Shown here: piece after piece, positions 43,842 through 52,986 of the stretch | How the letters are laid out: every line of letters begins with the position of its first letter | Numbering within the stretch: the first letter of the stretch is position 1 | Assembly (NCBI GenBank): GCA_963705515.1 | Contig: CAVPJV010000009.1 | Location: 868,001 to 932,000 of the forward strand | Source of the DNA: Gaiellasilicea sp963705515 | GTDB lineage: Bacteria > Actinomycetota > Thermoleophilia > Gaiellales > Gaiellaceae | DNA: 64,000 nucleotides | Reading direction: 5' to 3' | Program-made: the position numbers and the translations under genes | The notes under the pieces: model-generated | The model's database searches: none | What the model saw: the letters and a program-made list of their open reading frames with translations, nothing else | Told to the model about the DNA's origin: nothing

Positions 43842-44107
43842 CGAAGGTGCGGATCCCACCCACGCTTCGCAACGAGGTCGGCGGCGAGCGGGAGCTGATC
43901 GGCGAGGGCGTGACGGTGCGCGAGGTGCTCGAGGATCTCTCGGGCCGCTATCCGGCGCTCGAGGCGCAGCTGTTCGAGCAAGGCGACCTGGCGCCGTTCG
44001 TGAACGTCTACGTCGGCGGTGAGGACGTCCGCACGCTCGAAGGGCTCGACACGCGCGTCAACGGCAGCTCGATGATTCTCCTCCCCGCCATGGCCGGCGG
44101 GTGCTGA
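43838..44107 (+). CDS. cysO: MoaD/ThiS-like sulfur carrier protein (CysO-like) ending GGC
   Basis: 89 residues of ubiquitin-like fold with the usual late hydrophobic SSMILLPAMAGG segment. The expected terminal diglycine (G87-G88) is followed by one extra residue, Cys89, so the thiocarboxylate-forming Gly would need to be exposed by proteolysis. A JAMM protease gene lies in the same operon. Position before cysM points to the CysO pathway, in which the carrier delivers sulfide for cysteine synthesis. Confidence 0.85.
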   Translation: MTKVRIPPTLRNEVGGERELIGEGVTVREVLEDLSGRYPALEAQLFEQGDLAPFVNVYVGGEDVRTLEGLDTRVNGSSMILLPAMAGGC

Positions 44108-45033
44108 GAACAGCGGACTCCGTCCTCGCCCTCGTCGGGAACACGCCGCTCGTCGAGCTCTCCCGCTTCGCTCCGGGACCGGTCAGGGTGTACGCGAAGC
44201 TCGAGTCGGAGAACCCGACCGGCTCGATCAAGGACCGCGTCGCGAAGGCGATGATCGAGACGGCCGAGGCCTCGGGCGAGCTCGAGCCGGGCCGTCACCT
44301 GCTCGAGCCGACGAGCGGGAACACCGGCATCTCGCTCGCGCTCGTCGCGAAGCTGAAGGGCTATCCGCTCACGTGCGTCATGCCCTCGAATGCAACCGCC
44401 GAGCGCCGCCGCGTGCTCGAGCTCTTCGGCGCGCAGGTGATCGAGTCGCCTGGCGAGGAAGGCTCGAACGGCGCCGTCCGGCTCGCGCTCGAGCTCGCGG
44501 AGCGCGACCCGTCCTACTTCATGCCGTTCCAGTACGCGAACGAGGCGAACCCGCGCGCCCACTACGAGGGCACGGGCGCCGAGATCGCGGCGGCGCTCGA
44601 CCGCGTCGACGTGCTCGTGGCAGGCCTCGGCACCGGCGGCACGCTGATGGGGACGGGCGCACGGCTGCGGGAGAGCTTCCCGGACGTCGTCGTCGCCGCC
44701 GCGGAGCCGCTGCCGGGCGAGGCGGTGATGGGCCTGCGCTCGCTGGAGGACGGCTACGTGCCGCCGATCCTCGACGTCACGAAGCTCGACCGGAAGATCC
44801 TCGTCTCGAACGAGGAGTCGGTCACCGGCCTGCGGCGGCTGCTCGACGCGGAGGGGATCTTCGGCGGCGTCTCGTCCGGCGCGGTCGCGCATGTCGCACG
44901 GAAGCTCGCCGGCGAGCTCGTGGAGGGCGTCGTCGTCTGCGTCCTCGCCGACGGCGGCTGGAAGTACCTCTCCGCCGACTTCTGGGAGGCCGACGACGTG
45001 GCCCGGTCGATGGAACGGACCGTCTGGTGGTGA
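44101..45033 (+). CDS. cysM: cysteine synthase CysM (PLP-dependent, probably CysO-thiocarboxylate/O-phosphoserine type)
   Basis: 310 residues, fold-type II PLP enzyme. VGNTPLVELSRF, the Schiff-base Lys in PTGSIKDRVAK, the TSGNTGISLA substrate loop, GTGGTLMGTG phosphate-binding loop and GGVSSGAV are all present. O-phosphoserine use is inferred from the adjacent carrier and JAMM genes, as in the mycobacterial mec-cysO-cysM system. GTG start overlaps the carrier end by 7 nt. Confidence 0.9.
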   Translation: MLRTADSVLALVGNTPLVELSRFAPGPVRVYAKLESENPTGSIKDRVAKAMIETAEASGELEPGRHLLEPTSGNTGISLALVAKLKGYPLTCVMPSNATAERRRVLELFGAQVIESPGEEGSNGAVRLALELAERDPSYFMPFQYANEANPRAHYEGTGAEIAAALDRVDVLVAGLGTGGTLMGTGARLRESFPDVVVAAAEPLPGEAVMGLRSLEDGYVPPILDVTKLDRKILVSNEESVTGLRRLLDAEGIFGGVSSGAVAHVARKLAGELVEGVVVCVLADGGWKYLSADFWEADDVARSMERTVWW

Positions 45034-45401
45034 TCCCGCCCGAGGTTCGCGCTGAGCTCCGGACGCACGCGGAGGCGGAAGCGCCGAACGAGGCCTGCGG
45101 GCTCGTCGTCCTCCGCGACGGCGTCGCCGAGCGCTACGTCCGCGGCCGCAACGCCGCCGCCTCGCCGTACCGCTTCGAGCTGGACGTACCGCCGGAGACG
45201 TGGTTCCTCGAGGACGAGGGCTACGAGCTCGCCGTCTTCCACTCGCACCTCTCCTCGCCGCCGCGCCCATCGCGCACGGACGTCGAGAACATCGGCCTCT
45301 GGCAGGGCAAGCCGTACCTGATCCTCTCGCTCGGCTCCGACTCGCTCGCGGGGTGGACGATCGAGGACGGACGGATCGAGCCGCTCGCCGTCGTCGCGTG
45401 A
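45030..45401 (+). CDS. mec: JAMM/MPN+ metalloprotease (Mec-like)
   Basis: 123 residues with a full JAMM site: Glu21 in NEACGL, His71 and His73 in FHSHLSSPPRPSRTD, Ser81 and Asp84. Such enzymes cleave after the diglycine of ubiquitin-like sulfur carriers; in mycobacteria Mec releases cysteine from CysO. Here it may also trim the carrier's extra C-terminal Cys. GTG start overlaps the cysM stop; GTG 45027 is an equal alternative. Confidence 0.88.
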   Translation: MIPPEVRAELRTHAEAEAPNEACGLVVLRDGVAERYVRGRNAAASPYRFELDVPPETWFLEDEGYELAVFHSHLSSPPRPSRTDVENIGLWQGKPYLILSLGSDSLAGWTIEDGRIEPLAVVA

Positions 45402-45961
45402 AGGTCGCCGAGGTTGTTCCCGGTCTCTGGCGCTGGACGGCGCCGCATCCCGACTGGAAGGAAGGCGACGACTGGGAGCGGGAGGTCGGCTGCGTCTACT
45501 ACGAGGCGCCCCGGGCCACTGTCCTGATCGACCCGCTCGTGCCGGACGAGCGGGAGCGGTTCCTCGAGGCGCTCGACCGCGACGTCGAGCGGCGCGGCCT
45601 GCCGGTCACAGTTCTGCTCACCGTCCCCTGGCACGAGCGCAGCATCACCGAGCTGGTCGAGCGCTACGCCGCCGGCGACGAGGCGCCCGCCGGCGTCGAG
45701 CCGTTCGTCGTGGCCGAGGTCGACGAGACGCTCTGGTGGCTGCCGGAGCACGCGACCCTGGTCGCCGGCGACGTGCTGGTCGGCACGGACCGGGGCATCG
45801 AGGTCTGCCCCGACTCCTGGCTCGACGAGCGCTCCTCGCCCACGTCGATCCGGGCGGCGCTCGCGCCGCTGCTCGAGCTCCCGCTCGAGCGGATCATCGT
45901 CTCGCACGGCGAGCCGGTGCTCGAGGACGGCCGGGCCGCGCTCGCGCGCGCGCTCGCCTAG
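45398..45961 (+). CDS. MBL-fold-like protein lacking the canonical HxHxDH site
   Basis: 187 residues. Strand order GLWRWTAPHPDWK, ATVLIDPLVP, VTVLLTVPWHERS, LVAGDVLVG, IIVSHGEPVLEDG follows a metallo-beta-lactamase fold, but the HxHxDH loop is reduced to a single His (PWHERS). It may bind metal differently or be non-catalytic. GTG start overlaps the JAMM stop, so it belongs to the sulfur operon; its role there is unknown. Confidence 0.7.
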   Translation: MKVAEVVPGLWRWTAPHPDWKEGDDWEREVGCVYYEAPRATVLIDPLVPDERERFLEALDRDVERRGLPVTVLLTVPWHERSITELVERYAAGDEAPAGVEPFVVAEVDETLWWLPEHATLVAGDVLVGTDRGIEVCPDSWLDERSSPTSIRAALAPLLELPLERIIVSHGEPVLEDGRAALARALA

Positions 45962-47049
45962 CGGCAGAACTCGGCTGCGACGGCGACGTAGAGGTCACGG
46001 CAGCGGTCGACGCTGGCGAGGTCGACCCACTCCACCGCGGCATGCGCGCCGTCACCGCGGGGGCCGAACAGGATCGCGGGGATGCCGTGCTCCGTGAAGA
46101 GCGCGGCGTCCGTCCAGAACGGGGCGCCGAAGACCTCGTCCGACCCGGTCTGAGCCTGCACGACCCGCACGATCTCCTCGTCCGGCGAGACCTCCATCGG
46201 ATCGCGTCCGAACGGGAACGCGATCGAGCCGCCCGAGTCGCCCAGCAGTTCGCGCAGCTCGGTCTCGACGTCCTCGCGGCGCTCGCCGGGGATCGTGCGG
46301 CGCTCGCCCTGCAGCAGGCACCGCGCGGGATAGCTCGAGTACTCCTGACCGCCCTGGATCAGCGAAGCGTGCACGGATCCGGTACCGAGCAACTCGTGAC
46401 CGGGCCGCTGCTGGAGCGATTGATCCAGCGCCTCGATCGCCACGAGGACCGGCCCCATCTTCGCGATCGCGTCGATGCCGAGATCCGGACGCGAGCCGTG
46501 CGCGGCGCGGCCGTGGGTCTCGATGTCGAAGGCGAGCCAGCCCCGGTGGGCGACGCAGAGGCGCTCGTCGGTCGGCTCGGCGACGATCGCCGCGTCGGCG
46601 TGCCAACGTTCCAGCAGCGCCTCGGTGCCGATGCTCGCCGCCTCCTCGTCGACGACCGCCGCCACGATCACGTCGCCGCGGAGCCCTCGGCGCGCGCACT
46701 CTGCGCCTGCGCTCGCGATCGCCGCGAGGCTCGCCTTCATGTCGTAGGCGCCGCGGCCGTAGAGACGTCCACCGTCCACACGCGGCGTCAGCCCGCCGTC
46801 CGGCTCGAGCAGCCCGACCGTGTCGAGGTGCCCGTTCAGGATCAGCGTCCGGCCGCCGCCGCTCCCCCGCGCGACGCCGACGACGTTCGGCCGTCCCGGC
46901 GCGATCTCGTCGACGTGGACCTCGAGCCCGGCGCGCTCGAGCCACTCTGCGAACACGGCGGCGACGGCAGCCTCGCCGCCGCCGGCCGGAACGAGCGTCG
47001 GATTGACGGAGTCGATGGCGACCAGCTGCGCCGCCAGCTCCGCCGGCAT
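45958..47049 (-). CDS. M20 family hydrolase (ArgE/DapE/acetylornithine deacetylase-like)
   Basis: 363 residues with NGHLDTVG, YGRGAYDMKASLAAIA, the catalytic VVDEEAASIG, AEPTDERLCVAHRG and a dimerisation domain containing AAHGSRPDLG. This is the zinc deacylase layout; whether it acts on acetylornithine, succinyl-diaminopimelate or another N-acyl amino acid is not clear. It starts in a TGATG overlap with the upstream oxidoreductase and ends 4 nt into the convergent MBL-like gene. Confidence 0.83.
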   Translation of the reverse strand: MPAELAAQLVAIDSVNPTLVPAGGGEAAVAAVFAEWLERAGLEVHVDEIAPGRPNVVGVARGSGGGRTLILNGHLDTVGLLEPDGGLTPRVDGGRLYGRGAYDMKASLAAIASAGAECARRGLRGDVIVAAVVDEEAASIGTEALLERWHADAAIVAEPTDERLCVAHRGWLAFDIETHGRAAHGSRPDLGIDAIAKMGPVLVAIEALDQSLQQRPGHELLGTGSVHASLIQGGQEYSSYPARCLLQGERRTIPGERREDVETELRELLGDSGGSIAFPFGRDPMEVSPDEEIVRVVQAQTGSDEVFGAPFWTDAALFTEHGIPAILFGPRGDGAHAAVEWVDLASVDRCRDLYVAVAAEFCR

Positions 47050-47996
47050 CAGAGGCGGACTGCCTCTCCCGTCTCGGCCGAGCGGTAGAGCGCCTCGATC
47101 ACGCGCGCCTGCGCGACCGCGTCGTCGCGGCCGAGCAGCGGCTGCCCCTCGCCGGCGATCGCGGCCGCCAGGTTCGAGAGCTCCCGCTCGTACGGGTTCG
47201 TCGCCGGCACCTCCACCTCGTCGCCGTCGACGAGCAGGCGGCCGCCCCAGTCGGAGCGCCACGGCGCCTCGAGCACGAGCGTCGCGTCCTCGCCGACCGC
47301 CTCCAGCCGCTGCCGCTGCGGCAGCGTGAACGACGCGTCGAAGACCCCGACCACGTCGTTCGGGAAGCGCAGGACCCCGTAGAAGTCGACGTCGACGCCG
47401 GTGGGGCCGGTCACCTGCTCGCCGTAGACGTGCTCCGGCTCGCCGCCGAGGAGGCGCGCGCCGCTGATGCAGTAGCAGCCGACGTCCATCAGGGCACCGC
47501 CGTCCAGGTCGGCCACCATGCGGACGTTGTCGTGGTCGAAGAGCGGGAAGCTGAACGTCGTCCGGATCTCGCGCAGGCGCCCGATCGCGCCGGACTCCAC
47601 GAGCTCGCGCGCCTTCGCCGCTTGCGGGTGGTGGCGCCACATGAACGCCTCCATCACGACGAGGCCCGCGCGGTCGGCCGCATCCCAGGCCTCCTCCGCC
47701 TCCGCCCCGCGCCGCGAGTAGGGCTTCTCGACGAGCACGTGCTTGCCGGCCTCGATCGACTTCAGCGTCCACTCGTGGTGCATCCCGTTCGGGAGCGAGA
47801 TGTAGACGGCGTCGAGCTCGTCGTCGGCGAGCAGCTCCTCATAGCTGCCGTGGGCACGAGCGATTCCGTGCTCGGCCGCGTAGGCCTGCGCCTTGGCGCC
47901 GTCGCTGCTGGCGACGGCGGCGATCTCGACGCCGTCGGGCCGGCCTCCGAGCAGCGCGCGGTTGATGTTCGCGGTCGACATCAGCCCGAGCCTCAT
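47049..47996 (-). CDS. Gfo/Idh/MocA family oxidoreductase
   Basis: 315 residues. N-terminal Rossmann start GLMSTANINRAL, VYISLPNGMHHEW, and the family EKPYSRRGAEAEEAWDAADRAG (catalytic Lys in EKP); C-terminal alpha/beta domain with DGGALMDVGCYCISGARLLGG. It oxidises a sugar or cyclitol with NAD(P). It is coupled (ATGA) to the GlcG-like gene and close to a sugar ABC transporter. Confidence 0.87.
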   Translation of the reverse strand: MRLGLMSTANINRALLGGRPDGVEIAAVASSDGAKAQAYAAEHGIARAHGSYEELLADDELDAVYISLPNGMHHEWTLKSIEAGKHVLVEKPYSRRGAEAEEAWDAADRAGLVVMEAFMWRHHPQAAKARELVESGAIGRLREIRTTFSFPLFDHDNVRMVADLDGGALMDVGCYCISGARLLGGEPEHVYGEQVTGPTGVDVDFYGVLRFPNDVVGVFDASFTLPQRQRLEAVGEDATLVLEAPWRSDWGGRLLVDGDEVEVPATNPYERELSNLAAAIAGEGQPLLGRDDAVAQARVIEALYRSAETGEAVRL

Positions 47997-48388
47997 CGCG
48001 CCTCCAGCCCCGCGTCGGCGAGCGCCTTCCGCGCGAGCGCGTCGTCGTCGGCGCCGGGGAGTCCGCTGATACCGACAGCACCGACGCGCCGGTCGCCGTC
48101 GAACGCGGCGACCCCGCCGAGGAAGAAGGTGAAGAACGGGTCGAAGCTGGCGAGCTCCGCCGGCGGCTTCGAGCCGAGCTTCTCCGCGAGCGCCCGCGTC
48201 GAGACGGCGTCGCTGCGCGCGGCGGTGTAGGCCTTCCGCTGCGCGTTCAGCCGCGTGTCCGGTGCAGCGTCGTCCATCGTCGCCGCCGCGACGAGCTCGC
48301 CTCCCTGGTCCGCCACGAAAACCGAGACGGGCCCCGGCGCCTCCGCCACCACTGTCCTCACGATCGCCTGCGCCTGTTCCAGCTTCAC
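47993..48388 (-). CDS. GlcG/HbpS family heme-binding-like protein
   Basis: 131 residues of the GlcG/HbpS/PduO-C fold: SVFVADQGGELVAAATMDDA near residue 25, NAQRKAYTAAR near 50, and a C-terminal GGVAAFDGDRRVGAVGISGLPGADDDALA. Related proteins bind heme or corrinoids or act as unknown accessories in sugar and glycolate operons. The GTG start has GGGAGGG a few nt upstream. Its stop overlaps the oxidoreductase start. Confidence 0.82.
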   Translation of the reverse strand: MKLEQAQAIVRTVVAEAPGPVSVFVADQGGELVAAATMDDAAPDTRLNAQRKAYTAARSDAVSTRALAEKLGSKPPAELASFDPFFTFFLGGVAAFDGDRRVGAVGISGLPGADDDALARKALADAGLEAR

Positions 48389-48450
48389 TCGCCCTCCCGG
48401 ATAGTTGAGACTGCGCGTCAACGCTCGCGCCAACCCTACGGGACGGAGAG

Positions 48451-49552
48451 ATGGCAGACGAAATCGGTATCGGCATGCTCGGCTACGCCTTCATGGGCAA
48501 GGCGCACTCGCGCGCGTTTCGGGAGATCGCACGGCTCGACACGCCGCTGCAGCCCCGGCTCGTCGCCGTGGCTGGGCGGAACGAGGCCGCCGTGGCAGAC
48601 ATGGCGGCGCGGTACGGCTACGAGCGCTGGACGACCGACTGGCACGACCTCGTCTCCGATCCGGGGATCATCCTCTTCGACAACGGCGGCCCCAACTCGC
48701 TCCACGCCGAGCCGACGATCGCTGCCGCCGAGGCCGGCAAGCACGTCCTCTGCGAGAAACCGCTCGGCCGCGACGCCGCCGAGAGCTACGAGATCTGGCA
48801 GCGCGTCGAGGCGACGGGCGTCAAGCACCTCTGCGGCTTCAACTACCGCTTCGTCCCCGCCGTGCGGCTGGCGCGGGAGCTGATCGAGGCCGGCGAGCTC
48901 GGCGAGATCCGGCACTTCCGCGGCCGCTACCTGCAGGACTGGGGCGACGACCCGAGCCTCGACACCTGGCGCTTCCAGCCCGACGAGGCGGGATCGGGCG
49001 CGCTCGGCGACCTCGGCACGCACGTCGTCGACCTGGCGCGCTTCCTCGTCGGCGAGATCGCGACGGTCGCCGGCTTCGTCCACACCTTCCTCCCCGGCCG
49101 GCGCGTCGACGACGCGCTCGAGGCCGCCGTCCAGTTCGAGAGCGGCGCCGATCGGCACGATCGAGGCAACCCGGCTCGCGCTCGGCCGCCGCAACGCCTT
49201 CCAGTGGGAGATCAACGGCTCGAAGGCATCGCTCGCGTTCGACATGGAGCGCCTGAACGAGCTGCAGGTCTTCCGGGCCGACGGCGACCGCGCGCGCGGC
49301 TTCAAGACGGTGCTCGTCTCCGAGACCGACCATCCCTTCTGGGATCTCTGGTGGCCGCCCGGGCACATCATCGGCTGGGGCGACACGTTCACGCACGAGG
49401 CGCTGCACCTGCTGCGCGCGATCGGCGAGGACACGGACGTCGGCCCCTACGGCGCGACGTTCGAGGACGGCTACCGGGCCGCCGAGGTCTGCGACGCGAT
49501 CGTCCGCTCCGGCGAGACCGGCGCGCGCGTCACGGTCGAGTACCGCGGCTAG
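48451..49552 (+). CDS. Gfo/Idh/MocA family oxidoreductase, frameshifted near 49150
   Basis: Second oxidoreductase of this family, divergent from the first. The N-terminal part runs from GMLGYAFMGKAHSRAF through CEKPLGRDAAES to QFESGA; the remainder (GTIEATRLALGRRNAF to a C-terminal VTVEYRG) is one frame away, restored by removing a C near 49150. Length after repair (~366 aa) is normal for a sugar/inositol dehydrogenase. A GGAGAG lies just before the ATG. It overlaps the ABC permease stop by 4 nt. Confidence 0.82.
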
Positions 49553-50780
49553 CGGCCGGCCTTGCGCTGACGCCGGCGCAGGATCGTGTCGAGCGTGACG
49601 GCGAAGAGCAGGATCGCGCCGGTGGTGATGTAGATCACGCCCTGGGTCAGGTTGAGCGTGTTGAGGCCGTTCGCGATCGTCGCGATCACGAGCGCCCCGA
49701 AGAGCGCGTCGCGGACCTCGCCGCGGCCGCCGAAGAGGCTCGTGCCGCCGATCACGGCCGCCGCGATCGCGTCGATCAGGAGCGTGCCGCCGCCGGCGTT
49801 CAGGTCGACGCTGTTCAGGCGCGCGGCGAGCACGACGCCGCCGAGCCCGGCCATCGCGCCCGAGATCATGAAGACGACAAGGCGGACGCGCGCCACGTTG
49901 ATACCCGCGCGCCGGGCCGCCTCGGCGTTGCCGCCGACCGCGTAGACGTGCCGGCCGAAGGTCGTCCGCTTGGCGACGAACGTCAGCACGAGCAGCGCCG
50001 CGATCATCAGGAGCGAGGACGAACGGGACGCCGCGGTCGCGGTTGCAGACGATCGACGGACACGACCGTGACCACGACGACGACCGCGACCTTCGCGACC
50101 ACGAGGACCCACGGATCGCGCACGGCGACGCCGTGCCGCCGGGCCGAGATCACACCGGAGAGGACGCTGGCGGCGTACACGCCGCAGACGACGCGCCGCG
50201 ATGATCCAGCCGGCCGTGTTCGAGAAGAAGTAGTTGGCGGTGTTGTTGACCGTCGAGTCCTGGATCACGATCACGCCCTCGTTCTCGATCGACTTCTGGA
50301 TCACGCCCTGCCAGATCTGGTAGCCGGCGAGCGTGACGACGAACGCCGGCACGCCGATGAACGCGACGAAGGAGCCCTGGAACGCACCGATCAGGGCGCA
50401 CGCCGCGATCGCGAGCGAGGATCGCGACCAGCCCCGGCGACCTCGTTGCCCGGATCCGGCACGGTCAGCTGCGCGACGACGACGCCTGCGATGCCGCTGA
50501 TGTAGCTGATCGAGAGGTCGATCTCGCCGATCAGGAGGACGAAGACGACGCCGTAGGCCAGCAGGGTCGTCGCCGGCCATCTGCGTGATGATGTTCGTGA
50601 AGTTGCCGGGGCTGAGGAAGTTGTCGGCCTTGAAGGAGAAGAAGATGACGATCACGACCAGCCCGATCAGCACCGGCCAGCTGCCGAGGTTGCCGCCGCG
50701 GATGTTGTCGACCATGCGCCCGAAGAAGCTCTCGGGCACGCGCGGGCTCCGGCGTGGACGGCCGTCGCGTCGGTGCTCAC
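49549..50780 (-). pseudogene. sugar ABC transporter permease (XylH/RbsC-like) with at least five apparent indels
   Basis: Segments of one permease appear in different frames: a start VSTDATAVHAGAR, PESFFGRMVDNIRGGNLGSW, NFLSPGNFTNIITQMA, then LLAYGVVFVLLIGEIDLSIS, LAIAACALIGAFQGSFVAF, DSTVNNTANYFFSNTAGW, and an intact C-terminal third with VGGNAEAARRAGI and GGTSLFGGRGEV. These are normal BPD_transp_2 hallmarks (GEIDLS, GGNxxAARxSGI), so the protein is well conserved apart from the frame changes. That pattern fits indel errors in the sequence better than a decayed gene. Confidence 0.75.
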
Positions 50781-51576
50781 GCTGGCTCCGGCGCGGCGTC
50801 GACGGGATCCCGGCCACCTTCGTCGGGACACCCGCCGTGATCGCCCCGACGACCTCCTGCTGGGTCGTCTTGTAGCGGTCGTAGACGGCGACGTTGCGGC
50901 CGAGCCGCAGCACGGTGATCCGGTCGGCGACCTCGAAGACGTCGTGCAGGTTGTGCGAGATCAGGACGACCGCGAGCCCCTGCTCGGCCAGGCGTCTGAC
51001 GAGCTCGAGCACCTGCTGCGTCTGCGCGACGCCGAGCGCGGCGGTCGGCTCGTCGAGGATCACGAGCCGCGAGTTCCACATCACGGCGCGGGCGACTGCC
51101 ACGGACTGCCGCTGCCCGCCGGACAGGGTCGCGACCGGCTGGCGGATCGAGCCGATCGTCGTCACGGCGAGGCTCTTCATCGTCTCCGCCGTCTTGGCCT
51201 CCATCACCGGCTCCTTGAGCCGTTGCAGCCAGTCGTGGGCCTCGCGGCCGAGGTACATGTTCTGGACGACGTCGAGGTTGTCGCAGAGCGCGAGGTCCTG
51301 GTAGACGACCTCGATCCCGAGCTTGGCGGCGTCCTTCGGCCCGTGGATGTGGACTTCGTTGCCGTCGAAGAGCACCTGTCCGCTGTCCGGAGAGTGCGTC
51401 CCTGCCACGCATTTGATCAGGGTCGACTTGCCGGCGCCGTTGTCGCCGACGAGCGCCATCACCTCACCGGCGCGGACCTCGAACTCGACGTCGCTGAGCG
51501 CCTGGACCGAGCCGAAGCTCTTCGAGATCCCGTGGAGCTGAAGGAGCGGGGTCGTTGCCTCGGCGGTCGTGGTCAT
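50779..51576 (-). CDS. sugar ABC transporter ATP-binding protein
   Basis: A single-domain ATPase of ~265 residues: Walker A GDNGAGKSTL near residue 41, Q-loop VVYQDLALCDNL, signature LSGGQRQSVAVARA, Walker B VILDEPTAALG and H-loop LISHNLHDV. The Q-loop and ALG region match carbohydrate-importer ATPases with one domain (XylG/FrcA-like). The last residues before the stop are uncertain: an apparent one-base deletion near 50800 links it to a TGA overlapping the permease GTG. Confidence 0.85.
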
Positions 51577-51582
51577 GGGTGC

Positions 51583-51620
51583 AAAAAGGTGGGGGCGCGC
51601 CCTTACGGACGGCCCCCACC
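51583..51620 (-). terminator. rho-independent terminator inside the sugar ABC operon
   Basis: On the minus strand arms GGTGGGGGC and GCCCCCACC (plus-strand 51588-51596 and 51612-51620) are followed by TTTTT (51583-51587). It lies between the binding-protein gene and the ATPase gene and ends 7 nt before the ATPase ATG. Confidence 0.75.
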
Positions 51621-51632
51621 CTACGTCACTTC

Positions 51633-52701
51633 CTAGGTGCAGTACTTCTTGTACTCGCCGACGCAGACCTTCGACTTCTTCAAGTAGCCGTTGAAGAGCT
51701 GCTTGTAGTTCGCCTTCGTGATCGCGATCGGCGGGATGATGAAGGCCGGGATCGTCTTGCTGCCGTTCTTCACCGCGCCGGTCGTCCTCGGCGGCTGGTT
51801 GTTCAGCAGGGCGATGGCCGCGGCAGCCGGACGCGGTCGCGAGCTTCCGCGTGTCCTTCCAGACCGTCATCGTCTGCCAGCCCGAGATGATGTTCTGGAC
51901 ACCCTGCTCGGTCGCATCCTGACCGCTGAGCGCGATCGGCTTCAGCTTGTGCGCCTTCAGCGCGACGACGACAGCGTTCGCGAGCCCGTCGTTGGCCGCC
52001 GCGACGCCCTGGATGTTGTTCTTCGTCTTCACGAGCATCTGCTCGAAGATCGTCCCCGCCTTCTGGTTGTCCCAGCCCGGCGTGAACTGCTGCGGGCCCT
52101 TCTTGAAGGTCCCGTTCTTGTAGAGCGGGTTCAGGACCGACTCGTAGCCGCCCTTGAAGAGGAACGAGTTGTTGTCGGTGTTGCCGCCGTGCAGCTCGGC
52201 CACGACGGGCTTCTTCGCAGTACAGTGCCGAGCTTTGCTTTCAGGCCGGCGACGACACCCTTGCCCTGCAGGACGCCGACGGCCTTGCCGTCGAACGAGA
52301 TGTAGATCGCGGCGATGCCGCCGATCACCTGGCGGTCGTACTCGATCGTCTTCGCGCCCGCGACTTGGCCGCTGCCTCGATCGCGATCGAGGAGCCCTTG
52401 TCGAGCGAGACGAGGATGACGACCTTGGCGCCGTTGGCGAGGCACTGGTCGGCCTGCGTCTTCTGCTTCTGGGCGATCGCCGTCGGCATTGGTGATCACA
52501 TACGAGACCTTCGCCTTCTTGAACGCGGCCACGAGAGCCGGGCCGGTCCTGCGTCTCCCAGCGCACCGACGTCTTCGGATCCGGCAGCAGCACGCAGATG
52601 TCGGCACCACCCGTCCGCTTGGCCGGTTTCGCGATTGCGGACGAGACGGTGACGCTTACCGCGAGCGCCCCGACCACAAGAGCAACGATGACTTTCTTCA
52701 C
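51633..52701 (-). pseudogene. sugar ABC transporter substrate-binding protein with about five apparent indels
   Basis: Starting at GTG 52701 (VKKVIVALVVGALAV signal peptide), a periplasmic-binding-protein type 1 sequence can be followed through frame switches near 52541, 52480, 52365, 52224 and 51828 to TAG 51633. Pieces: CVLLPDPKTSVRWET, ALVAAFKKAKVSYVITNA, QKQKTQADQCLANGAKVVIL, GKGVVAGLKAKL, FTPGWDNQKAGTIFEQML, ANDGLANAVVVALKAH, then SKTIPAFIIPPIAITKANY to YKKYCT. It resembles XylF/RbsB-type receptors. No in-frame stop or missense pattern suggests decay; indels may be errors. Confidence 0.75.
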
Positions 52702-52708
52702 AATCATT

Positions 52709-52714
52709 CCCTCC
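52709..52714 (-). promoter_or_regulatory. ribosome binding site of the binding-protein gene
   Basis: GGAGGG on the minus strand, 7 nt before GTG 52701; it favours this GTG over nearby in-frame ATGs at 52707 and 52716. Confidence 0.6.
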
Positions 52715-52789
52715 ATGTCGTTCGGATAGGACCCGGTTTGTTGAAGCGCTGTGGAGCGTGACACGCCGTTCGCCCAGCCTCCACGCGGT

Positions 52790-52840
52790 CTAACCCTGCT
52801 GCCCTGCAATCTTGTCCGCGAGGGCCACCTCCTTCGCCAT
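52790..52840 (-). CDS. possible 16-residue upstream ORF in the sugar operon leader
   Basis: ATG 52840 to TAG 52790 encodes MAKEVALADKIAGQQG, inside the ~175-nt leader between the promoter at 52884-52912 and GTG 52701. It may be a leader peptide, but nothing beyond the position supports translation. Confidence 0.25.
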   Translation of the reverse strand: MAKEVALADKIAGQQG

Positions 52841-52883
52841 CCACGTGCCGCACCGCTCCACGGCGACCGTCGCGGGCGCCACA

Positions 52884-52912
52884 AAGCTAGACCTGTTCTG
52901 GACTCGCGTCAA
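52884..52912 (-). promoter_or_regulatory. promoter of the sugar ABC operon
   Basis: On the minus strand TTGACG (52907-52912), a 17-nt spacer and TAGCTT (52884-52889). It leaves a leader of about 175 nt, unusual in a window dominated by leaderless starts. Confidence 0.55.
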
Positions 52913-52986
52913 CGTCGGGATCGAGCCAATACTACTCCTCTAGGGTCCTAGTGCAATACGCGGCTGACCCGTATGGAGCAGGCGCG

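Noticed and set aside
49549..52701. The sugar ABC transporter as a genuinely decayed operon
   Set aside because: All protein segments between indels are conserved and carry active-site motifs with no nonsense substitutions, so sequence error is the better explanation, though not proven.
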